Below, one piece after another: positions 1 to 7,230 of a DNA stretch of 13,694 nt. The position numbers were made by a program, and so were the translations under genes. Position 1 is the first letter of the stretch. Each line of letters opens with the position of its first letter. Under the pieces are notes generated by a model. That model worked only from the letters and a program-made list of their open reading frames with translations, had not been told where the DNA came from and did no database searches. Source of the stretch: Propionibacterium sp. (GTDB lineage Bacteria; Actinomycetota; Actinomycetes; Propionibacteriales; Propionibacteriaceae); NCBI GenBank assembly GCA_012514785.1, contig JAAYZP010000168.1:1-13694 (forward strand). Reading direction: 5' to 3'.

Positions 1-759
1 AAGCCCTCCGCGCTGCGGGAGATCGTCGGCGCCGGCGAGCCGCTCAACCCCGAGGTGATCAAGACGGTCGAGAACGCGTGGGGGCTCACGATCCGCGACG
101 GCTACGGCCAGACGGAAACGACGTGCTCCATCGGTAACGCACCGGGTGAGCGCGTGAAGCCGGGCTCGATGGGCAAGTTCCTGCCGGGGATGGACGTGAC
201 GATCATCGACCCGGACACCGGCGAGGAGTCCAACACGGGCGAGGTCACGCTGGGGCTGGACCCGTGGCCGTACAACCTGATGTCCGGCTACATCGGCGGC
301 GCCCCGACGGCGCAGGCCGACGGCCGCTACCACTCGGGTGACCTCGTGACCGTCGACGCCGAGGGCTACGTCACGTACGTGGGCCGCACGGACGACGTGT
401 TCAAGGCGAGCGACTACAAGATCTCGCCGTTCGAGCTGGAGTCGGTGCTGATCGAGCACGCGGCCGTGGTGGAGGCGGCGATCGTGCCGTCGCCGGACCC
501 GATCCGGGCTGCGGTGCCGAAGGCGTACGTGAAGTTGGCCGAGGGGTACTCCCCCGACGCGGCGACGGCGCTGTCGATCCTGCTGTACGCGAAGCAGCGC
601 CTGGCGCCGTACCTGCGGGTGCGCCGGGTGGAGTTCGCGGACCTGCCGAAGACGATCAGCGGCAAGGTGCGCCGCGTGGTGCTGCGCGCCCGGGAGCTGG
701 AGTCCGGCGTCGAGATCGTCGACTTCCGCTACGAGCAGTTCACGGAGCTCCGCGGCTGA
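1..759 (+). CDS. AMP-forming acyl-CoA synthetase, C-terminal part (5' end outside window)
   Basis: The frame is open from base 1, so this is the 3' part (252 residues) of a longer gene; a GTG at 55 is internal. It belongs to the ANL adenylating superfamily, which activates a carboxylate with ATP to an acyl-adenylate and transfers it to CoA in the cytoplasm. Visible motifs in order: GAGEPLNPEV near residues 10-19; the nucleotide-binding YGQTE at 35-39; HSGDL at 111-115, containing the ribose-binding Asp; GRTDDVFK at 128-135, the hinge before the C-terminal domain; and PKTISGK ending at 222, whose last Lys matches the catalytic (acetylatable) lysine of Acs. The pattern is closest to acetyl- or medium-chain acyl-CoA synthetases, but the substrate cannot be read because the acyl-binding half is missing. 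It converges with lpdA. Family assignment is firm; substrate is open. Confidence 0.92.
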   Translation, partial: KPSALREIVGAGEPLNPEVIKTVENAWGLTIRDGYGQTETTCSIGNAPGERVKPGSMGKFLPGMDVTIIDPDTGEESNTGEVTLGLDPWPYNLMSGYIGGAPTAQADGRYHSGDLVTVDAEGYVTYVGRTDDVFKASDYKISPFELESVLIEHAAVVEAAIVPSPDPIRAAVPKAYVKLAEGYSPDAATALSILLYAKQRLAPYLRVRRVEFADLPKTISGKVRRVVLRARELESGVEIVDFRYEQFTELRG

Positions 760-797
760 TACCTCCGAGGCGTGCTGCCGACCGAAACTTCACAACG

Positions 798-852
798 CGC
801 CACTCGATGCCGTTCCCGCGGAAGTAAACCTTTGCTGAAGCAACGAGTGGCG
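798..852. terminator. Inverted repeat in the convergent gap after the acyl-CoA synthetase and lpdA
   Basis: Perfect 9-bp arms CGCCACTCG (798-806) and CGAGTGGCG (844-852) enclose 37 bases. The loop ends in a second small hairpin, TTGC-tgaa-GCAA (832-843), that would stack directly under the right arm. A 10-bp perfect palindrome GAAGTACTTC follows at 859-868. The position between two convergent genes suggests bidirectional termination. The loop is long and there is no clear T-run, so an intrinsic terminator is only a possibility. Confidence 0.4.
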
Positions 853-884
853 AGTATTGAAGTACTTCTCGAGAGACCCCCGAT

Positions 885-2294
885 TCAGCTGGTCAGGTAG
901 TCGTCGTCGCGACGGTGGAGGCGACGGGCCGCCTCGGCCACCGACCCCGACATCGACGGGTACACCGTGAACGCCTGACTGAACTGGTCCACCGTGATCC
1001 GCTGCGACACCGCGAGCGTCACCGCATGGATCAGCTCCGAGGCCCTCGGTGCGACGATGACCCCGCCGACGATGATCCCCGTGGTGGGCAGGCAGAACAG
1101 CTTCACGAAGCCGTCCTCGAAGTTCTGCATCTTGGAACGCGCGTTGCTGGCCATCGAGATCATGACGGAGGCGACGTTGACCGCGCCGGTGTCCGCCTCC
1201 TCCTGCGTGATGCCGACGGTGGCCACCTCCGGCGAGGTGAATACGTTCGACGACACCTGCTGGATGTCCAGCGGGGTCACCGCGTCGCCCAGCGCGTGGT
1301 ACATCGCGATGCGCCCCTGCATGGCCGCCACGGAGGCGAGCGGGAAGACGCCGGTGACGTCGCCGGCCGCGTAGACGCCCGGGATGTTGGTGCGGGAGAC
1401 GCGGTCGACGGGGATGTGCCCGGACTCGGTCGTTGTGACGCCGGCCTCCTCGAGGCCGAGGTTCTGCGTGTTGGGGGTGGCGCCGACGGCGAACAGCGCG
1501 TGCGTGCCCGTCAGCTCCCGGCCGTCGCTGAGCGTGACCACCACGCGGTCGCCCTCGCGCCGCGCGCCCTGCGCACGCGACTCTCCGACGATATCCATGC
1601 CGCGACGCTTGAACGCCCGCTCGAGCGCGGCGGCGGCGTCGCTGTCCTGGCCGGGCAGCACCTGCTTGCGGGAGGAGACGAGCTTCACCTCGCAGCCGAG
1701 TGCGTGGTAGGCGGAGGCGAACTCGACGCCGGTCACGCCGGAGCCGACGACGACGAGCTCCCCGGGGTGCTCGTCGAGGTCGTAGAGCTGCTTCCAGTTG
1801 AGGATGCGTTCGCCGTCGTTGGGTGCCTCGGGGAGTTCGCGGGGGGTGGTGCCGGTGGCGAGGAGGATGATGTCGGCCTCGAGCACCTGTTCCTCGCCGG
1901 TCTCCAGCTCGGCGATGACGCGACGTCGACCGTCGAGCCTGCCGGAGCCCCTGAGGATGGTGATGCCTTCGGCTCGGAGCCGGTCGGCGATGTCCTCCGA
2001 CTGGGCCCGGGCGAGCGCGAGGATGCGCTTGTTGACGGCCGCGTGGTCGACGGAGATCGAGTCGACCCCGCCCTCGACGCGCAGCCCGAGCTGCCTCGCA
2101 TTCTCGATCCGCACGAGGACTTCGGACGTCGCGATGAGCGTCTTGGACGGCACGCAGTCCGTGAGGACGGCCGCGCCGCCCATGCCTTCGCGCTCGATCA
2201 GAGTCACCTCTCCGCCGAGCTGGCGACCCACCAGGGCCGCTTCGTATCCGCCAGGTCCGCCACCGATGATCACAACTTTGGTCACGATCCCCAT
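885..2294 (-). CDS. lpdA: NAD(P)H:quinone dehydrogenase of the LpdA type (flavoprotein disulfide reductase family)
   Basis: A 469-residue two-dinucleotide-binding flavoprotein. The N-terminal FAD motif GGGPGGYEAA is at 11-20, the NAD(P) motif VVGSGVTGVEF lies near 180-195, and the second FAD motif is YAAGDVTG. The redox loop reads GGAAVLTDCVPSK: Cys47 is kept, but the partner Cys of a true dihydrolipoamide dehydrogenase is Ala42. The C-terminal catalytic His-Pro-Thr is Tyr-Pro-Ser (VYPSMSGS). Both changes are typical of M. tuberculosis LpdA (Rv3303c), which reduces quinones instead of lipoamide. The ATG at 2294 has GGAAGG directly against it, with no spacer. The GTG at 2285 (VTKVVIIGGG) has the same GGAAGG nine bases upstream, so 2285 may be the real start. 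It lies 68 bp downstream of the transporter gene on the same strand and may be co-transcribed. Confidence 0.92.
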   Translation of the reverse strand: MGIVTKVVIIGGGPGGYEAALVGRQLGGEVTLIEREGMGGAAVLTDCVPSKTLIATSEVLVRIENARQLGLRVEGGVDSISVDHAAVNKRILALARAQSEDIADRLRAEGITILRGSGRLDGRRRVIAELETGEEQVLEADIILLATGTTPRELPEAPNDGERILNWKQLYDLDEHPGELVVVGSGVTGVEFASAYHALGCEVKLVSSRKQVLPGQDSDAAAALERAFKRRGMDIVGESRAQGARREGDRVVVTLSDGRELTGTHALFAVGATPNTQNLGLEEAGVTTTESGHIPVDRVSRTNIPGVYAAGDVTGVFPLASVAAMQGRIAMYHALGDAVTPLDIQQVSSNVFTSPEVATVGITQEEADTGAVNVASVMISMASNARSKMQNFEDGFVKLFCLPTTGIIVGGVIVAPRASELIHAVTLAVSQRITVDQFSQAFTVYPSMSGSVAEAARRLHRRDDDYLTS

Positions 2295-2319
2295 CCTTCC
2301 ACAGGATCGTTCACGACGC

Positions 2320-2345
2320 CCAGCCGCGCGGTGATTGCGCGCTGG
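2320..2345 (-). terminator. Hairpin between the transporter and lpdA
   Basis: CCAGC-c-GCGC (2320-2329) pairs with GCGCGCTGG (2337-2345): nine base pairs with one bulged C and a 7-base loop. On the minus strand it starts about 17 bases after the transporter stop and lies upstream of lpdA. No T-run follows, so it could be a weak terminator, an attenuator or an mRNA-stabilising hairpin. Confidence 0.4.
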
Positions 2346-2362
2346 CTACGGCTTCCCCGGCC

Positions 2363-3844
2363 CTAGATCAGCACCACGGCGATGCCGGCGAAGAGCAGCA
2401 TGCCGACGTTGCAGTGCAGGAAGGTGGGGATGACGGTATCGCGGATGTGGTCGTGTCTGCCGTCCGCGGCGAGGCCCACGGTGGCGCCGAGCGAGATGGT
2501 GGAGGCGGGCGATCCGGCGTCGCCGAGTGCCGCGGCCGCGCCCAGCAGGGCCATGACCGCGAGGGGGCCGAGGCCGAGCTCGACGGCGAGCGGGATGTAG
2601 ATGGGTGCCAGGATCGGCACGCTCGCGAACGAGTCACCGAAGCCGATGGTGATGAACAGGCCGACGAAGAGCATCAGGAAGACGCCGAGCAGCTGCCGGT
2701 CGCCGATGAAGTCGGCGGAGGCGGCGATCAGGGAGTCGATCTGGCCGGTGGCGGTCAGCAGGCCGGCGAACCCGGAGGCGACGGTGATGATCACGGCGAT
2801 CTGGGCCATCATCAGCAGGCCGGTGGTGAACACGTCATCCTGCTCGTTCCAGCGGAAGTTGCCGGCGACGGTGAGGATCAGGAAGCCCACCATGGCGCCG
2901 ACGAGCAGCGAGTCGAAGGCGATCTGGAAGAACAGCGCGACCCCGAGCGCGAGGAGCGTCATGATCAGCTGGAATGGGCGCAGCGTCACCGGCGTCGGGG
3001 CCGACTCCTCGACGTCGAGGGTGCTGCCGACGACGGGTTCCTCGTAGTCGCGCGGGCGACGGTAGCTGATGAACACCGCGAAGAGCATGCCCGCGATCAG
3101 CCCCATCACGGGCCAGAACATCGCCTTCCAAGTCATGTCGGGCGTGCCGACGAGCCCGTAGGCGGCGCCGAACTCGTTGAAGTTGGGCAGCAGGATCTCG
3201 TTCAGGTAGATGGCGCCGAAGCCGGTGGGCAGCAGCAGGTAGCTGGCGCTCATGGAGCAGGCGAGGATGCAGGCCACCGCGCGGCGGTCGACGCGCAGCC
3301 GGTTGAGGACGCCGAGCAGCGGCGGGATGAGGATCGGGATGAACGCGATGTGCACGGGCACGATGTTCTGCGACATGAACGAGGCGGCGACGAACAGCCC
3401 GAACAGGCCCCACTTCACACCCTTGCCTGTGGCCTGTTCGTCGGTGCCGGCGCGGCGGCTCACCCAGCGGGCGAACATCTCGAGCAGCCCGCTGCGGGCC
3501 AGCGCGACTGCCAGCGCGCCCACCATCACGTACGTGAGGCCCACCTGGGCGCCGATGAGCAGGCTGCCGTTGAACGCCTCCAGCGAGCCCTCGATGCCAA
3601 GGCCCGCGTGCAGGCCGCCGAGCAGCGCGGAGACGATGAGGGCCACCATCACGGGCACGCGGATGAGGCAGAGCGCCACCATCACGACGATGGCGAGCAC
3701 CACGGCGTTGATCGAGTTGCCCGTCAGCTCGGTGATGGCGTAGACGACGAGCAGGCCCAGCACCGTGAGTGCCGCCGGTAGCGGGACCATCTCCCGCAGC
3801 CGGATCCTGTCCTGGGTCTTGTCGTCGTCGATGGTTGTTGTCAC
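2363..3844 (-). CDS. Na+/H+ antiporter family (YuiF/NhaC-like) membrane transporter
   Basis: A 493-residue, strongly hydrophobic protein with roughly a dozen membrane segments after a charged ~20-residue N-terminus. The stretch from INAVVLAIVVMVALCLIRV through LGGLHAGLG and SLLIGAQVGLTYVMVGALA resembles the Na_H_antiporter families and B. subtilis YuiF, whose members are annotated as Na+/H+ antiporters or amino-acid permeases. Conserved-looking polar loops include SQNIVPVHIAF, FGDSFASVPI and GDAGSPASTIS. The start is GTG at 3844, supported by GGAGG seven bases upstream. The cupin gene ends 66 bp upstream and lpdA begins 68 bp downstream, all on the minus strand. The family is clear; the true substrate (cation or amino acid/carboxylate) cannot be read from the sequence. 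Confidence 0.85.
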   Translation of the reverse strand: MTTTIDDDKTQDRIRLREMVPLPAALTVLGLLVVYAITELTGNSINAVVLAIVVMVALCLIRVPVMVALIVSALLGGLHAGLGIEGSLEAFNGSLLIGAQVGLTYVMVGALAVALARSGLLEMFARWVSRRAGTDEQATGKGVKWGLFGLFVAASFMSQNIVPVHIAFIPILIPPLLGVLNRLRVDRRAVACILACSMSASYLLLPTGFGAIYLNEILLPNFNEFGAAYGLVGTPDMTWKAMFWPVMGLIAGMLFAVFISYRRPRDYEEPVVGSTLDVEESAPTPVTLRPFQLIMTLLALGVALFFQIAFDSLLVGAMVGFLILTVAGNFRWNEQDDVFTTGLLMMAQIAVIITVASGFAGLLTATGQIDSLIAASADFIGDRQLLGVFLMLFVGLFITIGFGDSFASVPILAPIYIPLAVELGLGPLAVMALLGAAAALGDAGSPASTISLGATVGLAADGRHDHIRDTVIPTFLHCNVGMLLFAGIAVVLI

Positions 3845-3856
3845 GGTGATCCTCCA

Positions 3857-3890
3857 AACTCGGGCACTAGCATCCCACCAGCGCCGAGTT
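3857..3890 (-). promoter_or_regulatory. Inverted repeat in the leader of the transporter gene
   Basis: AACTCGG (3857-3863) and CCGAGTT (3884-3890) are perfect 7-bp arms around 20 bases. They sit just upstream of the ribosome binding site of the transporter and about 21 bases past the cupin stop. It could be an operator, a leader hairpin or a weak terminator for the cupin message; no T-run is present. Confidence 0.3.
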
Positions 3891-3910
3891 CGGTAGCGGC
3901 GACCCCCGCG

Positions 3911-4249
3911 TCAGGCCTCGGTGTCGACCATCACCAGCTGCATGCGGCAGTCGGTCAGCGCCACGACGGCGTGGCTCTCGTCGGGCGCGAGGTAGATCAC
4001 GTCGCCGGGCTTCATGATGTTGGGTTCGCCGGCGACGTCGAATTGCATCTCTCCCTCGAGGAGGGTGACGACGACGGCCCGCGGCGAGGTGTGCTCGGTC
4101 AGCATCTGGCCGGCGCCGAAGGTGAAGACGACGACGCGCATCAGCGGATTGTTGACCACGACGCGGGAGGTGGTGGATTCGGTGACGACGGGCAGCTGGT
4201 CGTTCAGGCCGAGGACGACGACGGAATCGGTGGTTTCAGTCTTTTTCAC
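3911..4249 (-). CDS. Small single-domain cupin protein
   Basis: A 112-residue protein with one cupin beta-barrel. Motif 1 is degenerate: GAGQMLTEHTSPR gives a single His (H53), lacks the usual second His and the Glu, and is followed by LLEGEMQF. Motif 2 reads KPGDVIYLAPDESHAV, with H93. Small cupins of this kind carry the EHTSPR pattern and are thought to bind a metal or small molecule; no reaction can be assigned. The start is GTG at 4249. No Shine-Dalgarno sequence precedes it, but TAATCT lies six bases upstream, which suggests a leaderless mRNA. It sits directly upstream of the transporter gene, so a ligand-sensing or accessory role for that transporter is possible (inference only). Confidence 0.8.
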   Translation of the reverse strand: MKKTETTDSVVVLGLNDQLPVVTESTTSRVVVNNPLMRVVVFTFGAGQMLTEHTSPRAVVVTLLEGEMQFDVAGEPNIMKPGDVIYLAPDESHAVVALTDCRMQLVMVDTEA

Positions 4250-4255
4250 AACGCC

Positions 4256-4261
4256 AGATTA
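4256..4261 (-). promoter_or_regulatory. -10 box TAATCT of the cupin gene (putative leaderless promoter)
   Basis: Read on the minus strand, TAATCT is followed by six bases (ggcgtt) and then the GTG start at 4249. This spacing would put the transcription start at or next to the start codon. No good -35 hexamer is visible. It fits the TANNNT rule for actinobacterial sigma-A promoters. Confidence 0.5.
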
Positions 4262-4301
4262 TCCGAACTGTTCAGAGATACTCGTGCGGGGTGGCGATCG
4301 T

Positions 4302-4667
4302 TCAAGCGAGGAACTCGGGCACCGCTTCCTTGGGGCGGCCGATGATGGCGCGGTCGCCGTCGGCGTCATGTCGGACGAGGATGGGCCGCTGGAGCAGTGC
4401 GGGATGCTCTGCCAGCACGGCAACCACCTGCTCCTTCGTCTCGACGTCGGCGTCAGTGAGCCCGAGGCGCTTGAACGCGACGTCGCGGCGCACGAGGCGG
4501 GTGTGGTCGTCGAACATGGCGACGAGCTCGCGCAGCTGCTCGGCTGTGGGCGGGGTCTTCAGGTACTGCACCACCTCGTAGCTCCGGCCGGATCCCTCGA
4601 GGGTCTCGAGCGCGGCGCGAGAGGTGGAGCAGCGGGGGTTGTGGAACATGGTGATCTCTTCGCTCAT
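4302..4667 (-). CDS. ArsC/Spx-family arsenate reductase-like protein (glutaredoxin type)
   Basis: A 121-residue thioredoxin-fold protein of the normal length for the ArsC family. It opens with MSEEITMFHNPRCSTSR; Cys13 in NPRCSTSR matches the catalytic cysteine of plasmid R773 ArsC. The arginines expected to bind arsenate or stabilise the thiolate can be placed at about R60/R61, R94 (LLQRPILV) and R111 (IIGRP). Family members reduce arsenate with glutaredoxin/glutathione, but many chromosomal copies of this type have unproven substrates. No arsB, acr3 or arsR lies next to it, so an arsenic role is not supported by context. The ATG at 4667 matches the usual family start. It has no clear Shine-Dalgarno sequence, but CAGACT lies six bases upstream. 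Confidence 0.85.
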   Translation of the reverse strand: MSEEITMFHNPRCSTSRAALETLEGSGRSYEVVQYLKTPPTAEQLRELVAMFDDHTRLVRRDVAFKRLGLTDADVETKEQVVAVLAEHPALLQRPILVRHDADGDRAIIGRPKEAVPEFLA

Positions 4668-4816
4668 GCCCCCAGTCTGGCCTGTTCCGCCAAGCGATGC
4701 CGCTCAGGGGGCGAAGGCCCGGACGCCGGATGCGGCGTGCGCCCACCCTGTGTCCGCGACCCGCGCAGCATCCGCGCATCGAACTAGCGGCTCCGGGTCA
4801 GGGTTGATGGTTGAGC

Positions 4817-4841
4817 CGCGCCGCGACGGAGTCGCCGCGCG
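4817..4841 (-). terminator. Hairpin A downstream of the membrane-anchored protein gene
   Basis: CGCGC-c-GCGAC (4817-4827), loop gga, GTCGC-c-GCGCG (4831-4841): ten base pairs with one C:C mismatch. It overlaps hairpin B at 4836-4841, so the two cannot form together. The rest of the 216-bp spacer 4668-4883 shows no gene. Confidence 0.4.
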
Positions 4842-4859
4842 TGGTCGAAACCACCCGCG
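4836..4859 (-). terminator. Hairpin B downstream of the membrane-anchored protein gene
   Basis: CGCG-c-GTGGT (4836-4845), loop cgaa, ACCAC-c-CGCG (4850-4859): nine base pairs with one C:C mismatch. On the minus strand it starts 25 bases after the stop at 4884 and precedes hairpin A. A tetraloop and strong stem suit a terminator, but no T-run follows. Confidence 0.45.
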
Positions 4860-4883
4860 ACCCGCGCTGGGATTTGACCACGG

Positions 4884-5486
4884 CTACCTGCCCAGCACGA
4901 ATCCCGAGCAACCCTGCTCCCCCAGCGCGTCCCCGCTCAGCTCCAGGAGCTCGACCGTCCCCGCGTCGCTGGATGCCACCGCGTCCGCGACCTCGCCGAT
5001 CAGCGCCAACGCCTTCGGCCCCGACCCGCCACCGTCGGGTGTCATGTTGAGCCGTACCCCGTCGAACGTGCCCTTCGCGAGATAGTCGCCGATCGGGCCG
5101 GACTCCCCCACCCACACGACGTCGGCCGTCACGTCGAACTGCATCGACATCATCCGCTCGAACGAGACGCTCATCTCCCGGTCACCGTCCTCGCAGACGA
5201 CGTGACCGGACCACGACCCCTCCACCAAGTTCTCGACCGCGGCCACCTGCAAGGGTTCCATCCCGCGGTTGGGCGCGACGAACCCCATGACGACGTCGAA
5301 CGCGAACCCTGCGACAGCCACCGCCCCCGCCAGCAGCACGACAAGGCAGCCCACCGGGCCCAGGCAGCCGGTACCGGAGCGGGTGGGCGTCGGTGCCGCG
5401 TTATACGGGTTGTGCGGGTTGAACCGGCACGTCGTACTGTGCCCGGGGAATCCCCCGCACTCCGAACAGGAACCTGGATGACTCAT
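4884..5486 (-). CDS. Single-pass membrane protein with Cys/His N-terminus, function unknown
   Basis: 200 residues that I do not recognise. The N-terminus has a compact possible zinc site (C7, C10, H16, C20 in CSEC...HSTTC). A Pro/Asn-rich linker follows, then one membrane segment at about 45-67 (GCLVVLLAGAVAVAGFAF). The remaining ~130 residues form a likely exported domain with Cys98 and Cys193 available for a disulfide. The exported part contains ENLVEGSWSGHVVCEDG and many short hydrophobic strands, suggesting a small beta-rich fold. With a cytoplasmic N-terminus the topology would be N-in. The start ATG at 5486 has GGGGAGG about ten bases upstream. It lies downstream of the broken DUF222 gene on the same strand, separated by a hairpin, so it is probably its own unit. 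Confidence 0.7.
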   Translation of the reverse strand: MSHPGSCSECGGFPGHSTTCRFNPHNPYNAAPTPTRSGTGCLGPVGCLVVLLAGAVAVAGFAFDVVMGFVAPNRGMEPLQVAAVENLVEGSWSGHVVCEDGDREMSVSFERMMSMQFDVTADVVWVGESGPIGDYLAKGTFDGVRLNMTPDGGGSGPKALALIGEVADAVASSDAGTVELLELSGDALGEQGCSGFVLGR

Positions 5487-5547
5487 GGCAGCAGCGCCTC
5501 CCCTTTGTCCGTCGCCCCCGCGACGTTCGCCTGCTTGCCGATGAACA

Positions 5548-5574
5548 CTAGCCGGGAAGATCGCCCGCGGCTAG
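5548..5574 (-). terminator. Hairpin after the DUF222-HNH pseudogene
   Basis: CTAGCCGGG (5548-5556) pairs with CCC-gc-GGCTAG (5564-5574): nine base pairs with a 2-base bulge and a 7-base loop. It lies about 20 bases past the pseudogene stop on the minus strand and ahead of the next gene. TAGGCCTA (5572-5579), an 8-bp palindrome, abuts it. No T-run is seen. Confidence 0.4.
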
Positions 5575-5594
5575 GCCTACTCTCCAGGTGGCCG

Positions 5595-7036
5595 CTACGG
5601 GTCGTCGGAGCGCGCTCGGCGTTCGGGTGGCACGTAGTCCTCATGCCAGGGGTCGTCGGCAGGCTCCGGGAACTGGAACTTCGGGCGGGGTTCGGGAGGT
5701 TTCTCCGGTTCGGGGCGCACTCCCGCAGAATCAGGGGCGAGGAGGTCGTCGACTTCGAAGCGACGATGCCGCCGCCGTGTGCGAGTGATATCGATCTGTC
5801 GGGGTGGGATGAACCACGGCTGACCCGTGACCGGGTCCAGGACGACCTGCCACTGCCACTCGGCCGCCTCCCGCGGATCCGGCTCCACCAGTCGGTGATG
5901 ATGCGGGCACAGCAACACCAAGTTGTCGAACGACGTGACGCCGCCGTCCCACCAGGGCTGGATGTGATGCGCCTCACAGGCGGCGACGCGGGCGCCACAA
6001 CTCGGGAACGCGCAGCCCCGATCCCGCAGCCGCAACGCCGCACGGATAGGCTTGGTGACCCAGCGCTCCGCCTGGCCCACATCCAGGGGCTCACTCTTGC
6101 TGCCGAGGACGATCGGGATGATCTCCGCGTCACAGGCGAGCCGCCGCGCTTCGCCGGGTGTGAGCTGCTCGCCGGGGAGGTTCAGGATCTCGGCGCGGCC
6201 GAGGCCGGTCAGCAGCATGGTCCAGGGCAGCAGGATGTGGACATGCGGGCGGTCGCCGCCCTGCGCGGGTACTTTCTCGGTGGAGGCAGCCAGGGCCGCC
6301 AGCTCGACGAGGGCGTCAGCCCGGCGGGTGTCACGATCCGGCACCGCTTCCCCGTTCTCGCGGTACTTGGACGCCGGCCGGATCAGAGCTTCGAGCTGCG
6401 CTTCAACAGGGCGGCGTCGGCTGCAGGGAGCGAACCACTCAGCCTCACCCCACCGTGGAAATCGGAGTTGAGCCGGAAGTAGCGCCGCGCCTTCGCCCGA
6501 CGCGCCTCCCGATCCAACCGGTCGGCCTCCTCCTGTTCGGCACCTTCCGGGTCCAGCAGCTCCCACATCCTCGTCGCAGCAATCCGGAGCTCGTGCGGGC
6601 CGAGCCGGTCACAGAACCCCAGCAACTCACGCTGACACCGCTCCAACGCCACGTCACCGACCATGCCGGGCAGCTTCTTCAACCCGTACACAATCGCCTC
6701 CGCCTGGGCCAGGGAGAGCGCACCGTCCCGCAGCGCCTCGGCGAGGACCCAGAACCGGCCCGAGAGCTCCCCCGCCAGGCGGACCGACGCGGAGGACTGC
6801 GCCGTGGTGGCACGAGGCGAAGTGCGCACCCGATCCAACACCTCCACTGCACCACCATGCCGAGCCTCCCCGATCAGATGCAGACGGAGGCCAGCCAACT
6901 GCGCCTCGACCTCATCCAGATCCGCCAACAGCTCCACGAACTCCGCCACGTCCTCCTCCGTGGCGACCCGCAGAGCGCACACGTGCTCACCGACGGCCTC
7001 CACCGCCAGCTTCAGATCACGCACCTTCTCGCTCAT
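5595..7036 (-). pseudogene. DUF222/HNH endonuclease (13E12-type) broken by a -1 frameshift
   Basis: Two overlapping minus-strand frames together make one DUF222-HNH protein. The first (from ATG 7036) carries the helical DUF222 domain and runs in register to AADAALLK at 6403-6401, then hits TGA at 6383. The second resumes the family sequence at AQLEALIRPASKYRE and continues to 5595. The repair is one missing G at about 6401 (AAGCGCAG instead of AAGGCGCAG). The span plus one base is 1443, exactly 481 codons, which supports a single-base loss. In the repaired protein (480 aa) the HNH site CEAHHIQPWWDGG...FDNLVLLCPHHH has H357/H358, N372 and H380/H381, with a possible zinc set C342, C347, C377. 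No classical slippery site is present. The family is multicopy in actinobacteria; its biological role is not settled. Confidence 0.85.
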
Positions 7037-7042
7037 GGAAAC

Positions 7043-7064
7043 ATCATGTCAGCCACCTCTGACA
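7043..7064 (-). promoter_or_regulatory. Upstream region of the DUF222 gene with inverted repeat
   Basis: TGTCAG (7047-7052) and CTGACA (7059-7064) are perfect 6-bp arms around 6 bases. On the minus strand CATGAT (7048-7043) lies exactly six bases before the ATG at 7036, a weak -10-like hexamer for a leaderless start; no Shine-Dalgarno sequence is seen. The repeat overlaps this hexamer and could be an operator. Confidence 0.3.
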
Positions 7065-7230
7065 ACCTTTTTCGGCCCGACACGCCGACCGCGAAACTCA
7101 CTCATAACGATTTGATAACGCATGCGGGGCAGGGTATCGCCGCTAGCAGGAGGCCCTTTCGGCCAACACGCCCTTCCGAGATCTCGTGAACCCATTGATC
7201 CATTGCCACAACCCTGTCAGTATTGACGGA

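Noticed and set aside
915..2366. Long plus-strand open frame opposite lpdA
   Set aside because: Its product is Arg/His/Asp/Gly-rich, typical of the antisense frame of a GC-rich gene; lpdA on the other strand has complete family motifs.
2414..3781. Long plus-strand open frame opposite the transporter
   Set aside because: Low-complexity composition rich in Glu, Asp, His, Gln and Gly mirrors a hydrophobic membrane protein on the other strand.
4302..4667. Arsenic resistance operon
   Set aside because: Only the ArsC-like gene is present; no efflux pump or ArsR repressor gene lies next to it.
6395..6410. Programmed -1 ribosomal frameshift in the DUF222-HNH gene
   Set aside because: TTGAAGCGC has no X-XXY-YYZ slippery heptamer; a single-base deletion explains the change more simply.
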